The notes beneath the pieces are model-generated. The model made no database searches, was not told the DNA's origin, and saw only the letters and a list, made by a program, of their open reading frames with translations. A DNA stretch of 64,000 nt from contig JAGNKY010000006.1 in NCBI GenBank assembly GCA_017999895.1, forward strand, positions 62,001 through 126,000, written 5' to 3'. The first letter of the stretch is position 1. Every line of letters begins with the position of its first letter. The stretch comes from Bacteroidales bacterium. Lineage in GTDB: Bacteria; Bacteroidota; Bacteroidia; Bacteroidales; VadinHA17. Of the stretch, positions 55,201 through 64,000 are shown one piece after another. The position numbers were made by a program, and so were the translations under genes.

Positions 55201-58200
55201 AGAGAAGTACTTACAAGCGATTTTGAGCAGGCTAATATACAATATATTAAGTTCTGGCTAATGGATCCTTTTGTGGAAAATTCTGATCATAAAGGTGGAG
55301 ATATTTATTTTAATCTTGGGAATATTTCGGAGGATATTTTGAAAGATTCCCGTAAAAGCTTTGAAAACGGGCTGCCAGGGTCACCCGATGTAAAAAATGT
55401 TGATACTACAGCATGGGGGCGTGTCCCTACTGTTCAGGCTGTAGTTCATGCATTTGATAACGATCCGATGTCGCGTCAATACCAGGATGTAGGCCTTGAC
55501 GGCTTACGCGATGATGATGAAAAAACATTTTATGAGAAGTATTTACAGAACTTACGCTCTGTTCTTAGTATCGAGTCATACAATGAATTTGAAAAAGACC
55601 CCTCAAACGACGACTTTCACTACTTCAGGGGTTCCGATTACGATAGAATGAGACTTGGCATTCTCGACAGATATAAGCGTTATAACGGGCCAGAGGGGAA
55701 CTCCCCTACTGCCGAAATGTCGCCTGAGAATTATCCGACAAGCGGCACCACTCTTCCAGATATGGAAGATATAAATAGAGATAATACACTGAGCGAAACT
55801 GAAAGCTATTATCAGTATAAAGTGAGCCTTAGGCCTGAAGATATGAAAGTGGGTTCTAATTATATAGTTGACGAAATCGAATATACCGCAACATTTGCTA
55901 ACGGCGAGAAATCTAAAGTGAAATGGTATCAGTTTAAAATACCTGTTACCGATTATGAAAGGGTTGTAGGCTCAATCAGAGATTTTAAGTCCATAAGATT
56001 TATGCGTATGTTTATGCGTAATTTCGAGGAACCAGTTATACTGAGATTTGCTAAACTCGATCTTGTAAGGGCTGAATGGAGAAAATACAACATGTCATTT
56101 AGGGAAGGAAGTGAGAGGACTAATATTCCTGAGCAGGAAGACGGTTCTTTTGAAATAAGTTCCGTTAGCATAGAAGAGAATAGTGGCAAGCTGCCGGTAA
56201 ACTATGTGCTTCCTCCTGGTTTCACAAGGATTATAGACCCTTCAAATCCTCAGCTACGTCAACTGAACGAACAATCAATGGTGCTCAGGGTTCATGACCT
56301 CGAAGATGGTGATGCGAGAGCAGCATTCCGTAATATAAATATAGATATAAGGCAATATCGGCAGATCAGAATGGAAGTGCATGCCGAGGCTTTAATAGGC
56401 GAACCTCTTTCAGATAATGAACTTACGGCCTTTATCAGAATAGGTTCGGATTATAAAAGCAATTTTTATGAGTACGAGATTCCTTTAAAACTTACTCCTC
56501 CGGGAAGATATAACAACGACAACGACAGCCACAGGGAAATTGTTTGGCCTGAAGAAAATAGGTTTATAATTAACCTTTCGGTATTACAGGACGCTAAACA
56601 GGCAAGGAACAGTGAAATGCAAAAACCAGGCTCTACACTGAGTGTTTCGGATGTTTTTGTCTATTATGATAAGAATAACAGAATCTCAGTATCGGGCAAT
56701 CCAAATTTGAGTAACATTAAGGTAATAATGGTCGGGGTTAGAAATCCAGTTAAAACCAGAAATCCGGCATTAGACGACGGACGCCCAAAATCTGGGGAAG
56801 TCTGGTTTAATGAACTTCGCCTTAGTGATTTTGTTGAAAACAGCGGCTGGGCAGCCAATACACACTTACAAGCACAACTGGCCGACCTTGGGATTGTAGA
56901 TCTTGTAGGACAGACAAGTACCCCTGGATGGGGCAGCATTGAAAAAAAGGTCAATGAACGTAGCAAAGAACAGATTCTTAAATATGATTTATCATCAACC
57001 ATTGAGGTGGGCAAATTCTTTCCCGAAAAAGCAAACATAAGATTACCGGTTTATTTAGGTTATTCACAGGAAAGGATACAACCGCAATTTAACCCGCTCG
57101 ATCCTGACATCCCTTTAAAAGATGCATTATTCAATGCGGAGACCAGAAAAGAACGCGATTCGATAAAGTCAATTTCAGAAGATTATGCCCATCGTAAGAC
57201 GTTAACGGTAAGCAATGCCGGCGTAAATATAAGAGGGGAGAAACCACATCTCTGGGATCCAGCTAATCTTAGCTTCAATTATACATATAACGAGGTTTAC
57301 CGCAGCAATATAAAAACAGAACTTGACCTTGAAAAAAACATTCATGGAGGTATAAACTATAATTATGAAAGCCAGCCAAAAAACATCGCACCTTTCAGAA
57401 ATATCAGGCTTCTCAACTATCCGGCTTTCAGACTTATCAAGGATTTTAACTTTTATCCATTCCCTAAAAGTATTTCATTTCGTACCGATATTAGTAGATA
57501 TTATAATGAAGTCAAGCTCAGGAATATAAATAATCCCTATCTGAAAATAACACCCTCATATCGAAAAGATTTCGAATGGAGCAGGATATATGATTTTAAA
57601 TATGATATTACACGTCAGTTAAAATTTGATTTCACAGCAACAAGTATTGCACGAATTGATGAACCGCCAGGAGGAGTTGACAAAAAACGCTATGCTACTG
57701 AATATGAACATTGGAAAGATTCCGTACTTACCAATCTTAAAAATTTCGGCCGTACAACAACTTACACACACTTTATAAATATTAATTACAATATTCCAGT
57801 TAATAAATTGCCTTTACTCGACTGGACTAATTCCAATTTGCGTTACGGATCCGACTATACATGGCTTGCCGCTCCATTATTTCCTGATTCAATAAAATTA
57901 AATCCTGGCAATACAATTAAAAATCATAACGATCTGACATTTACCTTCAATGCTGCTTTCTCAACTCTCTATAACAAGTTCAAATTTTTAAGGAATATTG
58001 AAACGAATACCCGTCCTGAGTCGAGGTTAAAGATGAAACCTGAGTTCAAAACAGTTACATATACAAGGGAAAAATTAAGTTTCAAACAAGGAGTAACACG
58101 TGCTTTCACTCATAATCTTAAAACAACAGATGTTTCTGTGAAGGTATATGACAGTGCAGGAAGAGAAATTCCAGGTAAAGTGGCAATTGTGAGTGAAAAC

Positions 58201-59718
58201 AGAATAACTTTTACACCTGAACAGCAAGCAGTAAATGCCAGAATTGTAATTGAGGGGAAAGTTGTTAAGAAACGCAGCCCGGAAATTGTTGCAAGTGAAT
58301 ATTTTGTGAGGGCATTGATGGGAATTAGAAATGTATCTCTTACACTTACAAATACACAAGGGCAGGTACTGCCCGGATATTTACCTGAGACGAATTTCCT
58401 TGGTATGGAAAAATTCAATAATATACTCTCTCCTGGTTGGCCTTTTATTTTGGGTTATGGCGACAAGAAATTTTTCGACAGGGCGGTCGAAAACGGATGG
58501 CTTTCAACCGACACGTTATTAAATACACCAGCGTCATTTATTACCGGGCAAACTATTTCATTTAGAAGCATGATTGAACCTTTTCCTGGAATAAGAATTG
58601 ATCTTACAGCCGACCGCAGGTACAATGAAGCTGTAACGGCATATTATATAGCCGACAGGAACGGGAATTTTCCTGACAGTACGCGTAACAGGATTATTTC
58701 CGGTAATTTTACGATTTCGATAATCTCGTGGGGAACGGCTTTTGAAAAAATCTCAAAAAAGAATGATTATATTTCACCTACTTATGAGGCGTTCATTAAT
58801 AATACTGAAATTATTTCGAGGAGAAGAGCAGATGAAAGAAAGGCAATAGATCCATCCTATAATCCTGATATTGATCCTGTTAATGGTAATCCTATAGAAG
58901 GAAAATATAAAAACGGATTTGGAAAAACATCAAGGGAGGTACTTATTCCGGCATTCCTTGCAGCGTATACAAAAACCGACCCTGAAAAGGTATCACTCGA
59001 AACATTCCCTTCAGCCTTAAAAATGATGCCAAACTGGAGAATTAATTTTGACGGTCTGTCAAGGTTTGACTTTATCCAGTCGATATTCAGATCTATCAAT
59101 ATCTCACATCAGTATAGAAGTACTTATTCGGTGAGCTCTTTTACCACTAATCTCAAATATAATGCTGATGAAAATGGAATAAGTTATGTAAGAGATTTTC
59201 AGAATGATTTTCTTTCGCCTTATGAAATAAATGTTGTCACAATCAATGAGCAATTCAGCCCTCTGTTTAATATTGACATGAATTGGAAAAATAATCTTAC
59301 CACTCGATTTGAGTGGAGGAAATCAAGAACGGTATCACTTAATCTTACAAGCAACCAGATAGCCGATGCACGCAGTAATGAAGTAATTGTTGGCTCAGGA
59401 TACAGATTCGACGATGTACAGATTTTTATAAAAACAGGAGGCAGACAAAGAGCCCTGAAAAGTGACTTGAATGTGAGATTTAACTTTTCGATGAGAGATA
59501 ACAAAACAATAGCAAGAAAAATAATTGAGAATGTCAATCAGCCGGTTGTCGGATCAAAGGTTTTTACTATAGGTGCCAGTGCCGATTATGTTCTGAGTGA
59601 CAGATTCAACCTTCAGATATTTGCCGATCATACAATGAACAATCCATTTGTTGCAAGCACTTTCCCAACTTCCAATACAAATTTCGGTTTTAGCCTTAAA
59701 TTTATTCTTATACAATAA
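52288..59718 (+). CDS. sprA: type IX secretion system outer-membrane translocon SprA
   Basis: This giant 2476-residue protein is within the usual range of SprA/Sov (about 2400-2500). SprA forms the outer-membrane channel of the type IX system and is needed for gliding where that occurs. The N-terminus has a signal-like hydrophobic stretch (IFRIVFSAIFSFSISLQSYGQ). The body has long beta-rich regions with many aromatic and Asn residues and ends in a barrel strand (FGFSLKFILIQ). The only start that keeps the signal peptide is TTG at 52288; the first in-frame ATG is about 37 codons later. It lies between ruvA and gcvH, a conserved neighbourhood. No reading-frame break was seen. Confidence 0.93.
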   Translation: MKSCFSYKNLQQIFRIVFSAIFSFSISLQSYGQNVASMDTTKKQVLKLKDISGIPWENSTSSPLFLKIPKNITSKVVYDPDKNEYIIYQKAGSFDYRLPVRMSPEEYRKYEFDRAMREYWNMRLSGDETGYRSSIIPPIEIGGEAFDKIFGSNVINIIPQGSAELIFGINISRTQNPALSEKLRSIPTFDFKEKIQMNVTGTIGDKLQLGVNYNTEAMFEFENRIKLQYAGKEDEIIKKIEAGDVTLPLPGTLITGSYSLFGLKTEMQFGKLTMTTVLSQQKGESSVMEVKGGAQISTFEIFVDNYEANRHFFLSQYFRDIFDDAMKYLPIISSGLNIERIEVWITNKTSRFEEGSNRNIVAFMDLAENSQHIYNDISAFQQQPGTRPNPDNSINGLYDELINNYADVREMDKVTDVLSPLYPDFQTGRDYEKIENARKLNEREYTVNKQLGFISLNTALNTDEVLAVAFEYTFNGQTYKVGEFSTDGVAAPKALILKLLKGTTLSPKLPTWKLMMKNIYSLGSGRVERKNFELNVLYQDDKTGNSINYIPEGNLSDKILLQVLRLDNLNSRLDREPDGVFDFIEDATIMPDRGRIIFPVNEPFGSYLREQFSDKKLAEKYVFQELYDSTQTIARQMAEKNKFKLTGQYSSASGSEIQLNATNIPQGAIKVTAGGVILTENSDYTVDYNLGTVRIINQALIDSETPIQVSLESNQFFGFQTKTLVGTYLDYRISNNFNIGGTILHLNERPYTQKVNFGEEPISNTIWGLNTSYKSQSQMLTNAIDKLPFIRTKAPSAISFFGEFANLVPGHSKAISNAGNSYIDDFEASEIPLDLKSFNAWTLASIPQGQDMMFPEGRFNNNLASGFNRARLAWYVIDPLFLRNGSSTPEHIKNNPDEQSSHFVREVFETEIFPYKESPSGVPATIGVLNVAFYPSERGPYNFDTTPSSYSAGLNSDGSLNNPGSRWGGIMREVLTSDFEQANIQYIKFWLMDPFVENSDHKGGDIYFNLGNISEDILKDSRKSFENGLPGSPDVKNVDTTAWGRVPTVQAVVHAFDNDPMSRQYQDVGLDGLRDDDEKTFYEKYLQNLRSVLSIESYNEFEKDPSNDDFHYFRGSDYDRMRLGILDRYKRYNGPEGNSPTAEMSPENYPTSGTTLPDMEDINRDNTLSETESYYQYKVSLRPEDMKVGSNYIVDEIEYTATFANGEKSKVKWYQFKIPVTDYERVVGSIRDFKSIRFMRMFMRNFEEPVILRFAKLDLVRAEWRKYNMSFREGSERTNIPEQEDGSFEISSVSIEENSGKLPVNYVLPPGFTRIIDPSNPQLRQLNEQSMVLRVHDLEDGDARAAFRNINIDIRQYRQIRMEVHAEALIGEPLSDNELTAFIRIGSDYKSNFYEYEIPLKLTPPGRYNNDNDSHREIVWPEENRFIINLSVLQDAKQARNSEMQKPGSTLSVSDVFVYYDKNNRISVSGNPNLSNIKVIMVGVRNPVKTRNPALDDGRPKSGEVWFNELRLSDFVENSGWAANTHLQAQLADLGIVDLVGQTSTPGWGSIEKKVNERSKEQILKYDLSSTIEVGKFFPEKANIRLPVYLGYSQERIQPQFNPLDPDIPLKDALFNAETRKERDSIKSISEDYAHRKTLTVSNAGVNIRGEKPHLWDPANLSFNYTYNEVYRSNIKTELDLEKNIHGGINYNYESQPKNIAPFRNIRLLNYPAFRLIKDFNFYPFPKSISFRTDISRYYNEVKLRNINNPYLKITPSYRKDFEWSRIYDFKYDITRQLKFDFTATSIARIDEPPGGVDKKRYATEYEHWKDSVLTNLKNFGRTTTYTHFININYNIPVNKLPLLDWTNSNLRYGSDYTWLAAPLFPDSIKLNPGNTIKNHNDLTFTFNAAFSTLYNKFKFLRNIETNTRPESRLKMKPEFKTVTYTREKLSFKQGVTRAFTHNLKTTDVSVKVYDSAGREIPGKVAIVSENRITFTPEQQAVNARIVIEGKVVKKRSPEIVASEYFVRALMGIRNVSLTLTNTQGQVLPGYLPETNFLGMEKFNNILSPGWPFILGYGDKKFFDRAVENGWLSTDTLLNTPASFITGQTISFRSMIEPFPGIRIDLTADRRYNEAVTAYYIADRNGNFPDSTRNRIISGNFTISIISWGTAFEKISKKNDYISPTYEAFINNTEIISRRRADERKAIDPSYNPDIDPVNGNPIEGKYKNGFGKTSREVLIPAFLAAYTKTDPEKVSLETFPSALKMMPNWRINFDGLSRFDFIQSIFRSINISHQYRSTYSVSSFTTNLKYNADENGISYVRDFQNDFLSPYEINVVTINEQFSPLFNIDMNWKNNLTTRFEWRKSRTVSLNLTSNQIADARSNEVIVGSGYRFDDVQIFIKTGGRQRALKSDLNVRFNFSMRDNKTIARKIIENVNQPVVGSKVFTIGASADYVLSDRFNLQIFADHTMNNPFVASTFPTSNTNFGFSLKFILIQ

Positions 59719-59831
59719 AATATAATAGGGCCAGAATAAATAAATTTTGCCTGTTTGTTTTTCATGAATAGAAATTTCTTTATTTTTGGATTGATGTTAA
59801 CTGATTTTAAAAAATGTTAAAACATCTGATT

Positions 59832-60221
59832 ATGAATATTCCGGAAAATTTGAAGTATACCCAAGACCATGAATGGTTGAGAATTGAGGGCGATACTGGA
59901 TATGTGGGGATTACCGACTTTGCCCAGAGCGAACTTGGAGATATTGTATTTGTAGAAATCGAGACAGTTGGTGAAACTCTCAGGAAAGGAGATGCTTTCG
60001 GTACGGTAGAAGCGGTTAAGACTGTTTCCGATATTTTTATGCCGGTAAGTGGCGAAATTCTTGAAATGAACAGTGAACTTGAAAAAAATCCCGAATTTGT
60101 GAATACGGATCCTTATGGTAAAGGATGGATGATATGTATTAAAATCATTAATCCTGCCGAGATAAACGATTTACTCAGCCCGGAGGAATACAGAAATCTT
60201 TTAGGAGGCCAGTCGGCCTGA
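59832..60221 (+). CDS. gcvH: glycine cleavage system H protein
   Basis: This 129-residue lipoyl carrier shuttles the methylamine group between the P and T proteins. The lipoylated lysine is Lys63 in GTVEAVKTVSDI. I chose the ATG at 59832 (MNIPENLKYTQDHEWL), which gives the usual length; a start at 59814 would add six residues. P, T and L proteins are not in this window. Confidence 0.96.
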   Translation: MNIPENLKYTQDHEWLRIEGDTGYVGITDFAQSELGDIVFVEIETVGETLRKGDAFGTVEAVKTVSDIFMPVSGEILEMNSELEKNPEFVNTDPYGKGWMICIKIINPAEINDLLSPEEYRNLLGGQSA

Positions 60222-60249
60222 ACATTATTAAGGTTTGAGAAAATAAAAG

Positions 60250-63084
60250 CTAAAGTGTTTTTTTAACTTCCACTTCCTGATAAGCCTCAATTATATCGCC
60301 GACTTTTAAGTCGTTATAATTTTGAATATTAAGTCCGCATTCAAGGCCGTTCACAACCTCTTTGACGTCATCTTTAAATCGTTTAAGTGAGCCAAGTTCT
60401 CCAGTATAAATAACTATGCCGTCGCGTATTACATGTACTTTTGAATTTCTGTTTATTTTACCTTCTTTTACAAGGCATCCTGCTACTGTTCCCACTTTGG
60501 TAATTTTGAATACTTCTTTTACTTCGAGGGTTGCAACTACTTCTTCTTTTATTTCAGGCATAAGCATTCCTTCAATAGCCGATTTTATTTCTTCAATAGC
60601 ATCGTAAATAATAGAATAAAGGCGAATATCAATTTGCTCTTTTTCGGCAAGTTTACGTGCATTCATAGAAGGTCGTACCTGAAATCCCACAATGATGGCA
60701 TTCGATGCTGCGGCAAGCAAAACATCGGATTCAGAAATTTGGCCTACAGCTTTATGGATTATGTTAACCTGAATTTGATCAGTTGAAAGTTTAATTAGAG
60801 AATCGCTAAGTGCTTCTACTGAACCGTCAACATCTCCTTTAACTATTATGTTAAGTTCCTGGAAGTTTCCTATTGCAATCCTGCGTCCTATTTCGTCGAG
60901 AGTAATATGTTTCTGAGTTCTCAGCTCCTGTTCTCTTTGGAGCTGCGCCCTTTTATTTGCTATTTCCTTAGCTTCGTGGTCGCTTCGCATAACAATAAAT
61001 TTGTCTCCGGCCTGCGGTGCCCCATTAAGGCCGATTAAAATTACCGGAGCGGAAGGACCAGCCTCTTCAACCTTATTTCCTCTCTCATTGTAAAGAGCTT
61101 TTATGTGTCCATAATAGCTTCCAGCCAGAACAATGTCACCTACTCTCAGAGTTCCATTCTTAACAAGAACAGTGGCAGTATAACCGAGTCCTTTGTCAAG
61201 TGAAGATTCAATAACTGTGCCTTGTGCGGGCCTGTTGGGGTTTGCTTTCAGATCGAGAAGCTCGGCCTCGAGCAGAACTTTTTCCAGAAGATGGTCAACA
61301 TTTAGGCCTGTTTTTGCCGATATCTCCTGCGACTGATACTTTCCTCCCCAGTCTTCAACAAGGTAATTAAGATTTGCAAGTTCCTCTTTAATTTTTTCAG
61401 GATTTGTATTTGGTTTATCTATCTTATTTATGGCAAATATAATAGGGACACCTGCTGCAGAAGCATGGTTAATGGCCTCAATAGTTTGAGGCATAACTCC
61501 GTCGTCGGCAGCAACTACTATAATTGCAATATCTGTTATCTGTGCGCCACGAGCCCTCATAGCAGTAAAAGCTTCATGACCCGGCGTATCGAGGAAAGTA
61601 ATTTGCCTCCCTCCATCCAGTAAAACGCTATATGCTCCAATATGCTGTGTGATACCTCCTGCTTCACCTGCAACAACATTTGTATTTCTTATATAGTCCA
61701 AAAGCTTTGTCTTACCATGATCGACATGCCCCATTACGGTCACTATAGGTGGTCTTGGCTTCAGATCCTCAGGTTTATCCTCCTCTTCCTCAATGTTTTC
61801 AAGAAGGTCGGCGCTTATGAATTCTACTTTGTATCCGAACTCATCTGCCACGAGAGCCATTGTTTCTGCATCAAGCCTCTGGTTTATCGAAACAAAAAGT
61901 CCAAGACTCATACATGTTGAGATAATATTGGTGACCGGGACGTTCATCATAGCTGCAAGTTCGTTTGCAGAAACGAATTCGGTGACTTTAAGTACATTTT
62001 TTTCGAGTTCCTGTAGTTCGGATTTTTCTTTTAATCTCTGGCTTATAGCCTCACGTTTTTCTCTTCTGTACTTGACCCCTTTCGTTTTGCCTTTTGTAGT
62101 GAGCCGCGCAAGAGTTTCTTTTATCTGTTTTTGTACCTCATCCTCATCAATTTCGGCACGTACAGGTCGCTTTTTAAGAGGAGCCTTTACTCGTTCGGTC
62201 TTTTCAGTAATTCCAGGCTTAAGTTGTACAATCTCTTTCTCCTTGGATATTCTCTTCCTTTTTCTTTTGTGTCTTTGCTCTTCTCCGGATTCTGTTTTAC
62301 CGGCTGGGGATTTTTTCTTTTCCTCAGTTGGAAGATCAATTTTCCCGACAATAACAGGTCCTGTTAATTTCTGACCACCTGTAATATGTATAAATCCTTC
62401 TTCTTTTTCTGTTACGGCAGTGTCAGGTGCAACTTCGGATATAGATTCGGTCACGGGTTCGATCTCGGCCTTAATAAATTCTGTTTCTTTACCAGGTTTT
62501 TCTTCAACTTCAAATTCTGTAGACTTTGTTGATTCAATAGGTTGTATAATTGGTTCCTGCACAATCTCAATATCTTTTTCTTTTCTTTTTTCCTCTTTTA
62601 CCGTTTCTTTCTTTTCTCCTTTTTCAGGCTTTTCTGCCGGCTCACTCTCTTTTTTTTCTTCTGGCTTTGGCATTGTGGTTTTTAAAGTTTTATCAAGGTC
62701 TATTTTGCCGACAACTTTTACTTCAGGTTTTACAATCTCGGGTCGCTTTTCAACCTTTGCCACGCCTGTTGCATCCTTGATAATTATTTCATTTTCAGCT
62801 TCAATTTCTTCAGCATGCGGTTTTATAGTTCTATCTTCTATTGATACCGTTTCTTTTTTCTTGTGAAGGTCTTTCAACATCAGTCTTTCCGATTCCTTTT
62901 TCACGCTTATATCCGTACTATATTCTTTCACCAAAAGGGTGTAAGCTTCGGGAGGAATTTTTGTGTTAGGGTTAGGGTCAAGATTAAATCCTTTCTTATG
63001 CAGGAACTCCACAATAGTTGAAATTCCCACGTTGAACTCGCGGGCAGCCTTGCTTAATCTCGTAATCTTTAAATCCTCACTCAT
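60250..63084 (-). CDS. infB: translation initiation factor IF-2
   Basis: This 944-residue GTPase brings fMet-tRNA to the ribosome. An N-terminal IF2_N motif (about 1-50) is followed by a long charged Lys/Glu/Pro-rich region (about 60-320), a second IF2_N segment (near 370), then the GTPase with G1 GHVDHGKT at 452-459, DTPGHEAF and NKID. Domains II-IV follow. I chose the ATG at 63084 (MSEDLK); the alternative at 63102 is less usual. It is 59 bp downstream of nusA. Confidence 0.96.
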   Translation of the reverse strand: MSEDLKITRLSKAAREFNVGISTIVEFLHKKGFNLDPNPNTKIPPEAYTLLVKEYSTDISVKKESERLMLKDLHKKKETVSIEDRTIKPHAEEIEAENEIIIKDATGVAKVEKRPEIVKPEVKVVGKIDLDKTLKTTMPKPEEKKESEPAEKPEKGEKKETVKEEKRKEKDIEIVQEPIIQPIESTKSTEFEVEEKPGKETEFIKAEIEPVTESISEVAPDTAVTEKEEGFIHITGGQKLTGPVIVGKIDLPTEEKKKSPAGKTESGEEQRHKRKRKRISKEKEIVQLKPGITEKTERVKAPLKKRPVRAEIDEDEVQKQIKETLARLTTKGKTKGVKYRREKREAISQRLKEKSELQELEKNVLKVTEFVSANELAAMMNVPVTNIISTCMSLGLFVSINQRLDAETMALVADEFGYKVEFISADLLENIEEEEDKPEDLKPRPPIVTVMGHVDHGKTKLLDYIRNTNVVAGEAGGITQHIGAYSVLLDGGRQITFLDTPGHEAFTAMRARGAQITDIAIIVVAADDGVMPQTIEAINHASAAGVPIIFAINKIDKPNTNPEKIKEELANLNYLVEDWGGKYQSQEISAKTGLNVDHLLEKVLLEAELLDLKANPNRPAQGTVIESSLDKGLGYTATVLVKNGTLRVGDIVLAGSYYGHIKALYNERGNKVEEAGPSAPVILIGLNGAPQAGDKFIVMRSDHEAKEIANKRAQLQREQELRTQKHITLDEIGRRIAIGNFQELNIIVKGDVDGSVEALSDSLIKLSTDQIQVNIIHKAVGQISESDVLLAAASNAIIVGFQVRPSMNARKLAEKEQIDIRLYSIIYDAIEEIKSAIEGMLMPEIKEEVVATLEVKEVFKITKVGTVAGCLVKEGKINRNSKVHVIRDGIVIYTGELGSLKRFKDDVKEVVNGLECGLNIQNYNDLKVGDIIEAYQEVEVKKTL

Positions 63085-63143
63085 TGATAACCTCCACGTC
63101 AAATTAATTCGAAGATGAAGATCGAATTAATTTTGATTTTATA

Positions 63144-64000
63144 TTATTCAAATTCTGCTTTAAGTATATTAATTACCTCTTTTACAGTTTCTTCTTCAAG
63201 ATCGGTCCGCTTTACAAGGTCGCTAACCGAAAGATTTAGCACACTTTTGGCTGTGTCACAGCCAATAGCTTTGAGCTCTTCTATTATCCATTCTTCTATC
63301 TCATCGGAAAATTCCTCAAGATTTACATCTTCTTCATCCTCACCTCCTGGTTCCCTGTAAACATCAATCTCATATCCGGTTAACTGGCTGGCAAGTTTTA
63401 TGTTTAGTCCGCCTTTCCCGATGGCAAGTGAAACCTCATTTGGCTTAAGATATATCTCAGCTCTTTTTGTTTCTTCATTTATCTTTATTGAAGAAATTTT
63501 TGCAGGGCTCAGAGCTCTTTGTATAAAGAGCTGAGTATTTGCTGTATAATTAATGACATCAATGTTTTCGTTTCGCAGCTCTCTTACTATGCCATGAATT
63601 CTTGAACCTTTCATTCCGACACATGCGCCGACCGGATCGACACGCTCATCGTACGATTCAACAGCTACTTTTGCACGTTCACCCGGAACCCTTACAATCT
63701 TCTTGATAGTTATAAGACCGTCGAATATCTCCGGAACCTCAAGTTCGAACAACCTTTCAAGGAAAACAGGAGAAGTTCTGCTTAATATGATATAAGGTGT
63801 GTTATTTTTCATTTCGACCTTTATCACAACAGCCTTTATAGTATCCCCTTTGCGGAAATGATCGGTTGGTATCTGTTCGCTTTTAGGTAATATAAGCTCA
63901 TTCCCGTCATCATCAAGTACAAGGATTTCCTTTTTCCATACCTGATAGACTTCGCCGGTGACTATTTCTCCAATCCTGTCTTTGTATTTTGCATAAATAT
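63144..64000 (-). CDS. nusA: transcription elongation factor NusA (partial, N-terminus off window)
   Basis: The frame is open to the window edge, so the N-terminus is missing. The visible 285 residues start inside the S1 domain (RIGEIVTGEVYQVWKKE) and include the KH domains (VDPVGACVGMKGSRIHGIV and EVSLAIGKGGLNIKLA) and a short acidic C-terminal tail region. NusA modulates pausing, termination and antitermination. It is followed by infB, and rimP would be expected upstream outside the window. Confidence 0.95.
   Translation of the reverse strand, partial: IYAKYKDRIGEIVTGEVYQVWKKEILVLDDDGNELILPKSEQIPTDHFRKGDTIKAVVIKVEMKNNTPYIILSRTSPVFLERLFELEVPEIFDGLITIKKIVRVPGERAKVAVESYDERVDPVGACVGMKGSRIHGIVRELRNENIDVINYTANTQLFIQRALSPAKISSIKINEETKRAEIYLKPNEVSLAIGKGGLNIKLASQLTGYEIDVYREPGGEDEEDVNLEEFSDEIEEWIIEELKAIGCDTAKSVLNLSVSDLVKRTDLEEETVKEVINILKAEFE

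Overview
The window looks like chromosome of a low-GC anaerobic or facultative member of the Bacteroidota, probably Bacteroidales/Marinilabiliales-like, though rank below phylum is inference. Supporting signs are a SusC/SusD pair, a full-length SprA (type IX secretion translocon), bactofilin inside an ATP synthase operon, promoters resembling the Bacteroidota TTTG/TAnnTTTG consensus, mostly weak ribosome binding sites, and the futalosine menaquinone enzyme MqnC. Both ends cut genes: atpA on the left and nusA on the right.

Layout. 1-4305 (minus): bactofilin, atpZ, a small membrane gene, atpB, atpE, atpF, atpH, atpA. 4365-7044 (minus): yceD, rpmF, plsX, fabH for lipid initiation. 7207-9457: two LiaI/LiaF-like membrane proteins, yidD and a membrane zinc peptidase. 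9713-13072 (plus): FakA-like, DegV/FakB-like and PlsY genes, together a route from free fatty acid through acyl phosphate to lysophosphatidate. 13162-16764 (minus): a Rnk/Gre factor, two beta-barrel proteins, bioY with a DUF1284 gene, and tRNA-Glu. 16933-23724: a rhamnosidase-like glycosidase with an esterase, an MBL-fold hydrolase, class I fumarase, and a nucleoside hydrolase joined to an FmdE-like domain.

23857-39580 is the most accessory part. It holds a four-haem NapC/NirH-type cytochrome fused to an FGE-sulfatase-type domain, a SusC/SusD pair, a minus-strand pair (polytopic membrane protein plus a lipoprotein propeller with one haem motif) bracketed by a 22-bp near-identical direct repeat, and a plus-strand run of exported enzymes: Tat-lipoprotein Gfo/Idh/MocA oxidoreductase, Tat TIM-barrel protein, BNR-repeat protein and lipoprotein lactonase. 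Together these suggest uptake and extracytoplasmic redox processing of a sugar or glycoside. tatA, encoded at 47640, would help export the two Tat substrates.

39675-43753 is a glycerol module (glpD, glpK, glpF) with an 11-bp tandem repeat between glpK and glpF. 43798-64000 is mainly housekeeping: initiator tRNA, an M23 peptidase, dxr, rseP, tatA, mqnC, a leucyl aminopeptidase, pdxA, ruvA, sprA, gcvH, infB and nusA. No CRISPR array, complete insertion sequence, prophage or rRNA gene was seen. All family names rest on reading motifs by eye; no database search was run.
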